Shown here one piece after another: positions 35,390 through 44,371 of a stretch of DNA of 64,000 nt. The notes below the pieces were generated by a model. The model was not told the origin of the DNA, searched no databases, and saw nothing but the letters and a program-made list of their open reading frames with translations. The first letter of the stretch is position 1; each line of letters opens with the position of its first letter. Made by a program: the position numbers and the translations under genes. Origin of the DNA: Dyella sp. A6. GTDB lineage: Bacteria; Pseudomonadota; Gammaproteobacteria; Xanthomonadales; Rhodanobacteraceae. Location: positions 3,100,001 through 3,164,000 of the forward strand of contig NZ_CP132911.1 in assembly GCF_036320485.1 (NCBI RefSeq), written 5' to 3'.

Positions 35390-35540
35390 CGTCTATGCCA
35401 GCTTTCGGTCGTGATCTAATCGTGTCGTAGACGGATTCCATGGAGGGATCGGAGACGCCCGGTGGCGGCTCACACCGCTCACCAGGCCTACGAAGGATTG
35501 CACCAAATCAGTCGCTACGAACTGGCGTTGTTGCGGCCGG

Positions 35541-36026
35541 CTACAGCAGGCCGCGACTGGCCATACTGACGCAGTCGGATCCGACGATCAGGTGATCCAG
35601 CACTCGAACTCCGACTAGGCGTAGGGCATCGCACAACTCCTTGGTGATGGAACGATCGGCGACGCTGGGCTCAGCCACCCCACTTGGATGGTTGTGGGCC
35701 AGAATGGCTGCACTGGCGTTGATGCCCAAAGCGGCTCGTACAACTTCGCGCGGATAGACACTGGCACCGTCGACAGTGCCGGTGAACAGCCGCTGGCAAC
35801 CCAGGATGCGATGCCGGGTATCGAGCCACAGGACATGAAACTCCTCGTGCCGAAGCGCCCCCAGGCGCATACGGAGAAAGTCAGCGGCATCGGTCGGACA
35901 ACCGATGCTTCCCTTACGCTCGAGCCGTTCCTTGAGGATGTCCTCAGCTGCTTCCATGATGGCTTGCTCTTTGGACTGGCGTTCCGGATCGGCGACCGGG
36001 GGGCAGAGGGTTGAACTAGATGACAT
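35541..36026 (-). CDS. radC: RadC-like JAB/MPN domain protein
   Basis: 161 residues, consisting of the RadC JAMM domain without the usual N-terminal helix-hairpin-helix region. Motifs: EEFHVLWLDTRHRILG, then ILAHNHPSGVAEPSVADRSI with the JAMM histidines, Ser and Asp, and VLDHLIVG. RadC proteins of this short form are typical island and plasmid cargo; the original DNA-repair role is disputed and the biochemical function unknown. Confidence 0.9.
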   Translation of the reverse strand: MSSSSTLCPPVADPERQSKEQAIMEAAEDILKERLERKGSIGCPTDAADFLRMRLGALRHEEFHVLWLDTRHRILGCQRLFTGTVDGASVYPREVVRAALGINASAAILAHNHPSGVAEPSVADRSITKELCDALRLVGVRVLDHLIVGSDCVSMASRGLL

Positions 36027-36133
36027 GGTGGATTCCTTGTTTCAGAGGCACAAAGGCCCAGCGCCCGGCCGAGGCCGGGCGCTGGGCACTATGCGCGAAA
36101 GTGAGAAATGAAGTTAACGAGCCCGAAAGAGCC

Positions 36134-36502
36134 CTACGGCGAGGTGTCGCCGAAGGTGTGCCCGCAGGCTCTGCAGCGGTAGTTGTCGAGGATGTTCTGG
36201 TCGATGGCGGCACCCAGTTTGGACCCGGCCGCACAACCCGCAGCACCGGCGACGATCCCATCGATCACCACGCCAGCCGCCGCACCCATCAGCGCTCCGA
36301 TAGGTCCGCCCACAAACCCTACCTCAGCACCTGAAAGCGCCAGGGTCACGCCACTGGTCGTACCAGCAATGGCACCGATCGCGCCACCGTACTTGCGTCC
36401 CAGGTTACGCGTTTCGATCTGTGCTGACCTACATCGTGGGCAACGTGGCACCACATCCATTACGTCACCGGCCCAGGGCTGCTCCGGGATCAGGTCATGC
36501 AT
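36134..36502 (-). CDS. Zinc-ribbon protein with glycine-rich hydrophobic core
   Basis: 122 residues from MHDLIPEQPW (36502). CPRCRSAQ near the N-terminus and CRACGHTF near the C-terminus form a split four-cysteine zinc ribbon. Between them are two glycine-rich helices (YGGAIGAIAGTTSGVTLALSG; GGPIGALMGAAAGVVIDGIV) of the glycine-zipper type, which can insert in membranes. The function is unknown. It overlaps the small upstream membrane gene by 8 bp. Confidence 0.7.
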   Translation of the reverse strand: MHDLIPEQPWAGDVMDVVPRCPRCRSAQIETRNLGRKYGGAIGAIAGTTSGVTLALSGAEVGFVGGPIGALMGAAAGVVIDGIVAGAAGCAAGSKLGAAIDQNILDNYRCRACGHTFGDTSP

Positions 36503-36644
36503 GGGCGCTGTCCTCCAGACGGTAGTTGACGTACCACTGAAGGAGGAACATCCAGAGACATCCCGCCAGGAAAAGGCTCGCGAACACAATCAGGCATTCA
36601 ACCAGCGAGAAGCAGGGGTAAGTACCCCCCAATCTATCGAACAT
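36495..36644 (-). CDS. Small membrane protein
   Basis: 49 residues from the ATG at 36644 (MFDRLGGTYP), chosen because GGGAG lies 8 bp upstream; the frame opens earlier at 36683. One long hydrophobic segment (LVECLIVFASLFLAGCLWMF) is followed by a short polar tail. It is translationally linked to the zinc-ribbon gene. A decayed paralogue lies upstream at 36765-36839. Confidence 0.6.
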   Translation of the reverse strand: MFDRLGGTYPCFSLVECLIVFASLFLAGCLWMFLLQWYVNYRLEDSAHA

Positions 36645-36764
36645 CACCAAGACTCCCAGGAAAGGAACATCCGCGGACTGCAAGCACGGATGGATCCGCC
36701 ACGATGGCGGCTCAGAGAGGTGATGTGGATTTGAAAAATGTTGGATTCGACGCTGCCTGATGCA

Positions 36765-36839
36765 CTAGGAGCCCACGCTGACGACAGGGCGTTCCAATAG
36801 TGTCGAGTGGGGATAACCACCACAAGCGTTGTTGAACAT
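36765..36839 (-). pseudogene. Decayed duplicate of the small membrane protein gene
   Basis: Reads MFNNACGGYPHSTLLERPVV, then VSVGS and stop, matching the intact MFDRLGGTYPCFSLVECLIV only at the start. The ribosome-site context (GGAGTC.TGGTGATGTTC) is nearly the same in both copies. Confidence 0.5.
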
Positions 36840-37300
36840 CACCATGACTCCGTACGCAGGTGGCTTTCGCATGGAAGCCCACACGGAAGGAGCAGAGAAC
36901 GCCCTCTGCTCATCGGGGTGATATGGATCTCAAAATTGCTGGGTTCGCTGGCTCCAATCTCCCTCTAGCCAGTAGTGGGCCGGGGTAGCCCACGGAACTG
37001 CTGCGCGCAGATGGCGGCCAACGAACACTGGAGCAAGCAGAAGTTACGCGTGGGTGCCTGGCGCTAGCGACGATGGATGCCCCGGAAAGGGCGCCGCATG
37101 CTCGCCCCCCCTTTGAAAGAGCCACCTGATTCATTGCAGTCCTCGGATCGCAGTTGTGCCCAGCCGTCACGGCGTGATCGGCAGCACGCTTGGCGTGCCA
37201 CGACCACACCACACTTGCGAGAGCTGCTAGGTGAGGCGCTTGTCAGTATGTTGCTAACCGATGAGGGTCGAAATCTCTTTTAAAGCCAGCGCAGAACAAG
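36840..37300. other. Gene-free stretch with degenerate repeats
   Basis: About 110 bp here (36831-36950) repeats in degenerate form the region 36640-36750, upstream of the small membrane protein gene. Nothing else is recognised; the open frames have no family features. Confidence 0.4.
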
Positions 37301-37471
37301 GAAGGCCGACGGATGCCGGCCTTCGGAGACATTCGATCACGACGGGCTCTACAACCTGGTCAAGTCTCGTCCTTGATATCGGCCGTCGGTCCATTCTCCT
37401 TGACGGAGGCAATACCCCTCTCACACGCCGCCGAAGAGGAATACATCTCGCTGCGACCGATCACCTCGCCG
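37301..37471 (-). repeat. 171-bp exact repeat, copy 2
   Basis: Source copy of the repeat at 22659-22829, spanning the terminator and the 3' end of yegP. Confidence 0.97.
37302..37325 (-). terminator. Terminator of yegP
   Basis: Stem AAGGCCG / CGGCCTT with a short loop, about 35 bp after the yegP stop. The same hairpin is carried in the duplicated copy near 22660. Confidence 0.6.
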
Positions 37472-37689
37472 TTACCGGCCTTGAGGACAAAGTAGGGATC
37501 GCCTGCTGTGGACGTTTTGCGCTCGTAGCGCCCATCGTACGGACTGTTGGTCTGGACGGACGCAATGCCGTTCTGTGCTCCAGCCTTGGTCGTATATCGC
37601 TCGCTGGTCAAAATGATCTCGTAGTTGCCCGCCTTCAGATTAAACATGAATTGGTCACCACTACGCTTCAAGACATACCTTCCGGACAT
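37360..37689 (-). CDS. yegP: YegP-family protein (two DUF1508 repeats)
   Basis: 109 residues with two tandem 50-residue DUF1508 units: FNLKAGNYEIILTSERYTT, then GAQNGIASVQTN; and FVLKAGNGEVIGRSEMYSS, then ACERGIASVKENG. YegP-type proteins are small, soluble and of unknown function. They are often induced in stress and widespread on chromosomes and islands. The last 36 codons plus terminator are duplicated at 22.7 kb. Confidence 0.9.
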   Translation of the reverse strand: MSGRYVLKRSGDQFMFNLKAGNYEIILTSERYTTKAGAQNGIASVQTNSPYDGRYERKTSTAGDPYFVLKAGNGEVIGRSEMYSSSAACERGIASVKENGPTADIKDET

Positions 37690-37844
37690 CGCTCAGTTCT
37701 CCTGCGGCATTGATGTTCCCCCTGAGGCGATCCATGGGTTTTCCATATCCACAGCCATGGATTGGTCAGATAACCATAGTTCATCGGAGTGCTGCGACGG
37801 TTCACTGAAACGGCTTACTATCGCCTATAGCGGATGTCGCATGC

Positions 37845-38054
37845 TCACCCCTTCTTCAAGAAACATGTCCTGAGTACCAGCGTGCTCTTGCCGTCGCGGC
37901 ACTCTATCTCTTCCTCGTTCGACGTGAGGCGAATGTTCTTGAACTGCGCTCCGCGCTTGAGCGTTTGTGACGAACCCTTGACCTTGAGGTCTTTGATGAC
38001 AAGCACCGTGTCACCGTTCTCAAGCGTGTTTCCATTGCTGTCGCGTACCGCCAT
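37845..38054 (-). CDS. PhnA C-terminal-domain protein (YjdM-like, short)
   Basis: 69 residues from MAVRDSNGNTLENGDTVLVI (38054). The sequence VIKDLKVKGSSQTLKRGAQF, then KNIRLTSNEEEIECRDG and LVLRTCFLKKG, is the C-terminal domain of PhnA/YjdM. The N-terminal zinc ribbon of full-length YjdM is absent; stand-alone domains of this type are common. YjdM is not required for phosphonate use and its role is unknown. Confidence 0.85.
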   Translation of the reverse strand: MAVRDSNGNTLENGDTVLVIKDLKVKGSSQTLKRGAQFKNIRLTSNEEEIECRDGKSTLVLRTCFLKKG

Positions 38055-38163
38055 GATGTTGCTTGCCTCTCTTTGGGTCATTACGTGCGTCATTGAACCA
38101 GGCGGCGGCCGAATGATCCCCATGCCGTTTCAGGCTTGAGGTTGGCGCCTGATGCGACGGGCA

Positions 38164-38952
38164 TCATTTCGATCGCTTCTTCTGGCCCATGGCGTGAAAA
38201 CGTGAAGGCGGCGCCAAATGCGCGCGCACCGTCTCAAAAATGGGATTGGCTTCCGATGGTTGCCTGAGATGGCGCCCCACAGCCACGGCAGCCAACTGAC
38301 TCACCTCCATGGGCAGTGGCGTAGCGAGTTCCGACCAGAATCCCAACTCAAGGCCTTTCAGATTCGCCGTTCCTGTCAACTGGGACAGCGCCTCGTCGAA
38401 AGCCGTCCGGCGTAGCTCATTGACGACCGCATCACCCGCCGCTGCGATAACGAGGCGACATGCGGCCTGGCGAGAGCTCTTCAAATAGGCCTCATACGCC
38501 ATCAAGCAACCAGAGAACAGGGAGCGGTGACGCACTATGTCCGACCCTTTGCTGCGCCCGGTTTGGTGTTCGACAACGGCTACTGCAAATCGCAGCGGCA
38601 GGCGCCGGATGAGCGCCGCCAGCGTACTTTCGACCGCATTGGGTTCGCGGTCGACGGGGCGAGACAGCTGAGGTGCAGCGTCTTGAGTCCACGTCAAGCC
38701 AGGTTCGCCGGCGATATTGCCCCGCAATGCCTGCAGCTCCTCCAAGGCATGTGCAAGCATGGACCACGTCGCTGGCACGGTCGGCCAACAGAGCACCTGC
38801 ACATCGGTTCGACTGTCCTGCGTCGTGGTGCTGCATTCGCCGAGGAAGGCCACATGCTCCGGGCGCAGCCCTGACATGACCCGAGAGGCATCTGATTTGT
38901 GCTGTGCCGGTGAGAGCTGCCGGCGCGTCGTAGGTTTACTTGCGGCCGGCAT
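38164..38952 (-). CDS. DUF3800-like protein
   Basis: 262 residues from the ATG at 38952 (MPAASKPTTRRQ), with GAGG 5 bp upstream; the frame opens at 38991. The C-terminal part (MEVSQLAAVAVGRHLRQPSE, ANPIFETVRAHL) resembles the LADLVAYPIGRH...NPAFEIIEPKL end of DUF3800, a family with an RNase-H-like fold found on mobile elements and in some defence loci. The N-terminal aspartates normally seen in DUF3800 are not obvious, so the assignment is tentative. It overlaps the upstream ribbon-helix-helix gene by 17 bp, suggesting a coupled pair. Confidence 0.5.
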   Translation of the reverse strand: MPAASKPTTRRQLSPAQHKSDASRVMSGLRPEHVAFLGECSTTTQDSRTDVQVLCWPTVPATWSMLAHALEELQALRGNIAGEPGLTWTQDAAPQLSRPVDREPNAVESTLAALIRRLPLRFAVAVVEHQTGRSKGSDIVRHRSLFSGCLMAYEAYLKSSRQAACRLVIAAAGDAVVNELRRTAFDEALSQLTGTANLKGLELGFWSELATPLPMEVSQLAAVAVGRHLRQPSEANPIFETVRAHLAPPSRFHAMGQKKRSK

Positions 38953-39151
38953 GCTTACCTCGTTGATCGGGCACCGGTTCGTCTTCGGCATGCCAGGGAC
39001 GTCCGGAGGTTTGCTCGATGTACTCGCGGATAAGCCGACGCACGACCTGTGACGGCGTGGTGTCCTCGGCCGCGCACAAGCGCTCGAAGACGGCCTTCTT
39101 GCGCGGATCGATCAGGATCGTGAGACGGGCTGTACGATTCTCGATGGTCAT
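38936..39151 (-). CDS. Ribbon-helix-helix (CopG-like) protein
   Basis: 71 residues from MTIENRTARLTILI (39151). It has an N-terminal beta strand (ARLTILIDPRKKAVFERLCA) and the helix pair TTPSQVVRRLIREYIEQ, the RHH fold of CopG/Arc repressors and type II antitoxins. An AT-rich perfect inverted repeat lies 37 bp upstream as a likely operator. Together with the overlapping DUF3800-like gene it has toxin-antitoxin-like layout, but no toxin family is recognised. Confidence 0.8.
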   Translation of the reverse strand: MTIENRTARLTILIDPRKKAVFERLCAAEDTTPSQVVRRLIREYIEQTSGRPWHAEDEPVPDQRGKHAGRK

Positions 39152-39187
39152 GGGAGTATTATCCAGCTTACATGAAGAACAAACCAT

Positions 39188-39206
39188 ATGATAATCATAT
39201 TATCAT
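39188..39206. promoter_or_regulatory. AT-rich operator-like inverted repeat
   Basis: ATGATAAT, CAT, ATTATCAT: 8-bp perfect arms with a 3-bp spacer, in the gap between the divergent ribbon-helix-helix gene and the hyf-like operon. RHH repressors bind such short repeats. It could also affect the hyfB promoter. Confidence 0.6.
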
Positions 39207-39267
39207 TTGATGAGCATGCCGTGATGTTCGCGTCCGTGGCCACCCCACCATCGAGGGAGCCAGGCGC

Positions 39268-41292
39268 GTGAACGAGGTGGTTTTCGCATCACCCACGCTG
39301 GTGACGGCTTTGCTCGGCCTTGTGGCGACCTGGCTGTTTATCGGCGTACTCGGTCTGGCCCGCCCTCATGGCGTCGTCTGGGTGGCCCGCGCGCTGTTCC
39401 CCCTGGGGAGCGTGATCGCCCTGGGCGTGGCCGCAGTCGGCGCCGCGGCCTTGATGCCCGCCTTCCAGGCCCAGCAGGTCGTGCTGCCCCTGGGACTGCC
39501 TGACTTGCCGTTTCACGCCCGACTGGACGCCCTGTCAGGGTTTTTCCTGATGCTCCTCGGCAGTGCAGGGGCGGGGATTTCCATCTTTTCGGCAGGATAC
39601 TTCCGGTCCGGCGAAGGCACGGCACCTGGCCTGCTGTGCCTGCAGTACCACGTGTTTCTTGCCAGCATGACGCTAGTCATCCTGGCCGCCGATGCATACG
39701 GCTTCATGGTCGCCTGGGAGACCATGGCGCTCAGCTCGTACTTCCTGGTCACCACGCAGCACCGGTTGCCCGAGATTCGACGCGCGGGATTCCTGTACCT
39801 GCTGATGGCGCATGTCGGCGCGCTTGGCATTCTGTTGTGCTTCGGCGTTCTGCATGGTGCCGGCTGGCAGATGACGTTCGATGCCATGCGGACCGCCTCG
39901 CTCTCCCCGGCTTGGGTGAGTGTCGCCTTCCTGCTGGCCTTGTTCGGCTTCGGCGCCAAGGCGGGCATGGTCCCTCTTCACATCTGGCTACCCGAGGCGC
40001 ACCCCGCCGCGCCATCCCCGGTCTCGGCCATGATGAGCGGATTGATGTTGAAGACGGCGATCTACGGCCTTTTACGTGTCGGCCTGGACCTTCTTCCAGC
40101 CGGTCCATGGTGGTGGGGACTGCTGACACTGGTCCTCGGCCTGGGGACGGCGCTTTATGGCGCCGTCTTTGCAGCGGTCCAGACTGACATGAAGCGGCTG
40201 CTGGCTTACTCCTCGATCGAAAACATCGGTCTGATCTTGGCCGGGACCGGCCTGGTACTGCTGTGCCGCACGTTCGACATGCCGGTGCTTGCCGCTCTGG
40301 CGCTGGCCGCCGTACTGATCCATGCCTTCAACCACGCACTGTTCAAGAGCCTGCTCTTCCTGGCGACCGGCTCGGTGATGCACGCCACGGGCGAACGCAG
40401 CCTGGGCAAGTTGGGAGGACTGATCCGGCGCATGCCATGGGTCGCCGCGTTCGCACTCCTGGGGTCGCTGGCGATTGCCGGCCTCCCCCCGCTCAACGGC
40501 TTCGTCTCCGAGTGGCTGCTGCTGCAATCCTTTCTGAAGACCCCCACCCTCCCGCATGCCTTCCTCAACATGATCGTCCCGCTGGGCGCTGCCGTGGTGA
40601 CACTGACCGCCGCCTTGGCCGGCTACGTGATGGTCAAGTTCTACGGCGTGGTCTTCCTTGGCCAGCATCGTGAGAAAGCGCTGGCTACGGCGCATGATGC
40701 AGGCCTGCTCGAGCGGGTGGGGCTGGCGTGGCTGGCCCTCGGATGCGTCGCGATTGGAGCCTTTCCCCAGGTGGCACTGGATGCCGCCGGACGTGTGACC
40801 CGGGCGCTGCTTGGAGCCACGACGCAGCGCGGGCCTTCGCCGTGGTGGATGACACCCATCGCAACCAATGAGGCGTCGTACAGCGGCCTGTGGTTCTGGA
40901 TGGGACTGCTGGCGGTGATCGGCGTGACGTTTTCCATCGTGTACCTCTTGTTCCGCGGGCGCACTCGGCGTACGCCCGCGTGGGATTGCGGGTACCCCTG
41001 GCAGACGCCGCGCATGCAGGATTCCGCCGAGGGCTTTGGTCAACCGATCCGCCATCTGTTTGAACCCTTTTTCAAGATCGAGCGCGAACTGCCTGGCCCA
41101 ACGGATACCGTTCCACGGTATCGCGTCCTGGTCATGGACCGGTTCTGGCTGGCGATCTATCAACCGCTCGGGCGCATGCTGCAACGCATGACGGACCGCA
41201 TCGCCGTCTTGCAGTCGGGACGGCTGGCGCTCTATCTGCTGTACAGCTTTCTGACCTTGATCCTTCTACTGATGCTCGTCCTATGGCAATGA
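39268..41292 (+). CDS. hyfB: HyfB-like proton-translocating subunit (NuoL/MrpA type)
   Basis: 674 residues from a GTG at 39268 and about 16 membrane helices. The antiporter-module signature is clear: AWETMALSSYFLVT (helix 5 Glu), AKAGMVPLHIWLPEAHPAAP (helix 7 Lys), KTAIYGLLR, and HAFNHALFKSLLFLATGSVM (Lys/His of helix 12). It matches E. coli HyfB (672) in length. It forms the ion-pumping arm of group 4 complexes. It is first of six genes read in one direction with gaps below 10 bp. Confidence 0.92.
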   Translation: MNEVVFASPTLVTALLGLVATWLFIGVLGLARPHGVVWVARALFPLGSVIALGVAAVGAAALMPAFQAQQVVLPLGLPDLPFHARLDALSGFFLMLLGSAGAGISIFSAGYFRSGEGTAPGLLCLQYHVFLASMTLVILAADAYGFMVAWETMALSSYFLVTTQHRLPEIRRAGFLYLLMAHVGALGILLCFGVLHGAGWQMTFDAMRTASLSPAWVSVAFLLALFGFGAKAGMVPLHIWLPEAHPAAPSPVSAMMSGLMLKTAIYGLLRVGLDLLPAGPWWWGLLTLVLGLGTALYGAVFAAVQTDMKRLLAYSSIENIGLILAGTGLVLLCRTFDMPVLAALALAAVLIHAFNHALFKSLLFLATGSVMHATGERSLGKLGGLIRRMPWVAAFALLGSLAIAGLPPLNGFVSEWLLLQSFLKTPTLPHAFLNMIVPLGAAVVTLTAALAGYVMVKFYGVVFLGQHREKALATAHDAGLLERVGLAWLALGCVAIGAFPQVALDAAGRVTRALLGATTQRGPSPWWMTPIATNEASYSGLWFWMGLLAVIGVTFSIVYLLFRGRTRRTPAWDCGYPWQTPRMQDSAEGFGQPIRHLFEPFFKIERELPGPTDTVPRYRVLVMDRFWLAIYQPLGRMLQRMTDRIAVLQSGRLALYLLYSFLTLILLLMLVLWQ

Positions 41293-42242
41293 CGGCAATG
41301 ATCTATGGATGGCAAATAGGCGCGTGCCTGCTCGCCATCGGTCTGGCCCCCTTGTTCGCCGGATGGGTCGGGCAGTGCCGGGCGCTGCTGCAGAATCGCA
41401 CTGCGCCATCGCCCTGGCAGCCCTACCGGATGCTGCGGAAGCTGTTCCATAAGGACGTCGCCCTGGCCAACGACGCGTCCTGGCTTTTCCGCAGCGCGCC
41501 GTACGTCGTCTTCGCCTCCATGGTGCTGGCAGCAGCGATCATTCCTTCGCTGACGACCCAGCTCCCCGCATCGCGGGTCGCCGATGCCATCGCGCTGGTG
41601 GGTCTGTTTGCGACGGCGCGCGCCTTCATGGCATTAGCGGCGATGGATATCGGCACCGCCTTCGGTACGCTCGGGGCGCGACGCGAAATGATGATCGGAT
41701 TCCTCACCGAGCCGGCGTTGTTGATGGTGTTGTTCAACGCCTTCCTGATGGCGGGCACGACGGCCTTGCCGGTCATCGTCCAGCACACGCTTGCACAAAC
41801 GCACATCGTGCTTCATCCGAGCTTGGCGTTTGCCGCCATTGCGTTCGTCATGGTGCTACTTGCCGAAAACGCCCGCCTGCCGATCGACAACCCGTCGACG
41901 CATCTCGAACTGACGATGATCCATGAAGCTATGGTGCTGGAATACTCCGCGCGCCACCTGGCACTGATCGAATGGGCATCGTGGCTGAAACTGTTCAACT
42001 ACGCCTGCATCGGCTTCACGCTGTTCGCGCCATGGGGCATCGCCACACACCATGTCGGCGCCGCGGGCATCGCACTCGCCCTGCTCACCCTGCTCGCCAA
42101 GTTGTTGTTGGCCGGCGGCGTCCTGGCGCTATTCGAAACCGTGTCGACCAAGCTGCGACTGTTCCGTGCACCCGAGTTTCTCACCATGGCCTTCCTGCTG
42201 GCCGTACTCGGTGTACTCGTACACCTGTTACTGGAGGGCTGA
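41289..42242 (+). CDS. hyfC: HyfC-like membrane subunit (NuoH type)
   Basis: 317 residues from the ATG at 41289 that overlaps the hyfB stop (ATGA). It is the NuoH/HycD family: AGWVGQCRALLQNRTAPSPW near the N-terminus, ENARLPIDNPSTHLELTMIHEAM with the conserved charged loop near the quinone-like cavity, and GGVLALFETVSTKLRLFR. It joins the peripheral arm to the ion-pumping subunits. Confidence 0.92.
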   Translation: MTAMIYGWQIGACLLAIGLAPLFAGWVGQCRALLQNRTAPSPWQPYRMLRKLFHKDVALANDASWLFRSAPYVVFASMVLAAAIIPSLTTQLPASRVADAIALVGLFATARAFMALAAMDIGTAFGTLGARREMMIGFLTEPALLMVLFNAFLMAGTTALPVIVQHTLAQTHIVLHPSLAFAAIAFVMVLLAENARLPIDNPSTHLELTMIHEAMVLEYSARHLALIEWASWLKLFNYACIGFTLFAPWGIATHHVGAAGIALALLTLLAKLLLAGGVLALFETVSTKLRLFRAPEFLTMAFLLAVLGVLVHLLLEG

Positions 42243-42245
42243 GCC

Positions 42246-42911
42246 GTGCTCACGCTACCGCTTACCGCCCAATGGCTGCAAACGCTCGCCGGCGCCTTGC
42301 TGCTGATCTCCTTCGCCATGCTGGCCGAACGGCGGAGTCGGCGCCTCGTCACGCTGCTCGTCTGGCAAGGCATGGTGCTGGTGACCGCCACACTGCTGAC
42401 CGCGGCAACCACCCATCTGAACCATCTGTACTTTTCGGCGGCGCTCACATTCGTACTGAAAGTCTGCGTGCTCCCCTGGATCCTTCTGCGCCTGATGCGT
42501 CGACTGGGTATCGAACGCGACAACGAACCCCTGGTGAACGTACCCACCTTGATGCTTGTCGGGCTTGGCTTGGTGATTTTCGCGTTTGGCCTGGCCCAGC
42601 CGGTCAGCGCACTCGCGACAACAGTCATCCGGCAGACGCTGGGGATTGCGCTAGCCGTAATCCTGCTGGCTCTGCTGATGATCCTGGCGCGTCGCAAGGC
42701 CTTTACCCAGGTGACCGGGTTCCTTGCGCTGGAAAACGGCCTGTTCTTTGCGGCCACCAGCACCACCTATGGCATGCCCATGGTGGTCGAACTGGGCATC
42801 GCGCTGGACGTGCTCGTGGGCGTCTTCATCTTCGGCGTCTTTTTCTTTCACATACGCGAGCAGTTCGACAGCCTTGATCTCCATCACCTCGAGTCGCTCA
42901 AGGAGGAATGA
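42246..42911 (+). CDS. hyfE: HyfE-like membrane subunit (NuoK type)
   Basis: 221 residues from a GTG at 42246, 3 bp after hyfC. Six or seven membrane helices with FLALENGLFFAATSTTYGMP, the HyfE signature, which places a glutamate in a membrane helix as in NuoK. The N-terminal part corresponds to the extended HyfE form (216 residues in E. coli). Confidence 0.9.
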   Translation: MLTLPLTAQWLQTLAGALLLISFAMLAERRSRRLVTLLVWQGMVLVTATLLTAATTHLNHLYFSAALTFVLKVCVLPWILLRLMRRLGIERDNEPLVNVPTLMLVGLGLVIFAFGLAQPVSALATTVIRQTLGIALAVILLALLMILARRKAFTQVTGFLALENGLFFAATSTTYGMPMVVELGIALDVLVGVFIFGVFFFHIREQFDSLDLHHLESLKEE

Positions 42912-42912
42912 C

Positions 42913-44367
42913 ATGGAGATTGCATGGGTCGTGGGCATCCCTGTCGTGGGAGCCGCCCTGCTTGCGCTGATCGGCTCGCGACGTTATGCCGCCGAGATCA
43001 ATGTCGCGATCAGCCTGGCCACGCTGCTGGCCGCGTCGATGCTGACCGTCCATGTCTTCCGGGATGGATCCCTGACGGCCTATGACGAGCAGTTCTTCAT
43101 TGATCCGTTCAACGTGTTCCTCGTGGCGCTGACGGCGCTGGTCGGCTTCACCACGGCGCTCTTTTCACGGTCCTACATGCGCATCGAAGCCACCCATGGC
43201 CGACTGACCGTGCGACGGCTACGGCTTTATCACAGCATGTACCAGCTGTTCATGGCGTCCATGCTGGTCGCCCTGACGACAAACAACCTGGGATTCCTGT
43301 GGGTGGCCATGGAGGCGGCCACACTGTCGACCGTTCTGCTGGTGTCGCTGTATCGCACCCGCGCAAGCATCGAGGCCGCCTGGAAGTACTTCATCCTTTG
43401 CGGCGTGGGGATCGCCCTGGCGCTGTTCGGCACCATTCTGATGTACGTGGCCGCGCAGGATCGGCTCGGCGGCAGTGGCATGTCCGCACTGCTCTGGACG
43501 CATCTCGACGCGGTCAGGGGCCAGCTGGAACCCACCGTGGTCGGCCTGGCCTTCGTCTTTCTGCTGGTCGGGTACGGCACCAAGGTCGGGCTGGCACCGT
43601 TGCACAACTGGTTGCCGGATGCACACGCCGAGGGTCCCACGCCCGTCTCGGCGGTTCTGTCCGGGCTTCTTCTCAACGTAGCGCTCTATGCCGTCCTGCG
43701 TTGCAAGATCATTGCCGACGGCGCCCTGCATTCACCGCTTCCCGGACGCATGCTGATGGGCTTCGGCCTGCTGTCGACCGTATGGGCCGCGCTGTTTCTC
43801 TGGCGCCAGCGCGACATCAAGCGATTGTTCGCGTACTCGTCGATCGAGCACATGGGCATCATGACCTTCGCCTTCGGCATGGGCGGACCGGTCGCGACCT
43901 TCGCTGGTCTCTTACACATGACCGTACACTCGTTGACGAAGTCGGCCATCTTTTTCACGGCAGGCCATGCATCGCAAGCGACGGGCACGCAGCGCATGGA
44001 CCGTATTCGCGGCCTGCTCGCCATTCATCCCAGTGTCGGCTGGGGGCTCATGATTGGATCGCTGGCGATTCTCGGCATGCCGCCTTTCGGCGTGTTCGCT
44101 AGCGAGTACATGGTCCTCATGACGGCGATGCGCGACCACCCGTGGGCAACGCCTTTCCTGCTCTTCGCATTGGTGATTGCCTTCGCCGCCATCTTCGCGC
44201 GTGTGCAACCGATGGTCTTCGGCGAAGCCGAAGCGCCGTCACTCCCGCACCCGCCGTCCCTGGCACCGGTTTTCATTCACCTGGCCCTAGTGCTCGTCTT
44301 GGGTATCAGCATTCCAGCGGCTCTCGCCGAATGGTATCGCCTGGCAGCCCACCTGTTCGTGAGGTGA
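42913..44367 (+). CDS. hyfF: HyfF-like proton-translocating subunit (NuoN/M type)
   Basis: 484 residues from the ATG at 42913, preceded by AAGGAGGA; the open frame runs further upstream over hyfE. It is an antiporter-like subunit with AMEAATLSTVLLVSLYR, GTKVGLAPLHNWLPDAHAEG, KRLFAYSSIEHMGIMTFAFG and HSLTKSAIFFTAGHA. With HyfB it gives two pumping modules; HyfD, a third in E. coli hydrogenase-4, is missing. Confidence 0.92.
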   Translation: MEIAWVVGIPVVGAALLALIGSRRYAAEINVAISLATLLAASMLTVHVFRDGSLTAYDEQFFIDPFNVFLVALTALVGFTTALFSRSYMRIEATHGRLTVRRLRLYHSMYQLFMASMLVALTTNNLGFLWVAMEAATLSTVLLVSLYRTRASIEAAWKYFILCGVGIALALFGTILMYVAAQDRLGGSGMSALLWTHLDAVRGQLEPTVVGLAFVFLLVGYGTKVGLAPLHNWLPDAHAEGPTPVSAVLSGLLLNVALYAVLRCKIIADGALHSPLPGRMLMGFGLLSTVWAALFLWRQRDIKRLFAYSSIEHMGIMTFAFGMGGPVATFAGLLHMTVHSLTKSAIFFTAGHASQATGTQRMDRIRGLLAIHPSVGWGLMIGSLAILGMPPFGVFASEYMVLMTAMRDHPWATPFLLFALVIAFAAIFARVQPMVFGEAEAPSLPHPPSLAPVFIHLALVLVLGISIPAALAEWYRLAAHLFVR

Positions 44368-44371
44368 CCCT

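Noticed and set aside
40072..41184. 370-codon minus-strand frame
   Set aside because: Antisense to hyfB; Gln/Arg/His-rich shadow.
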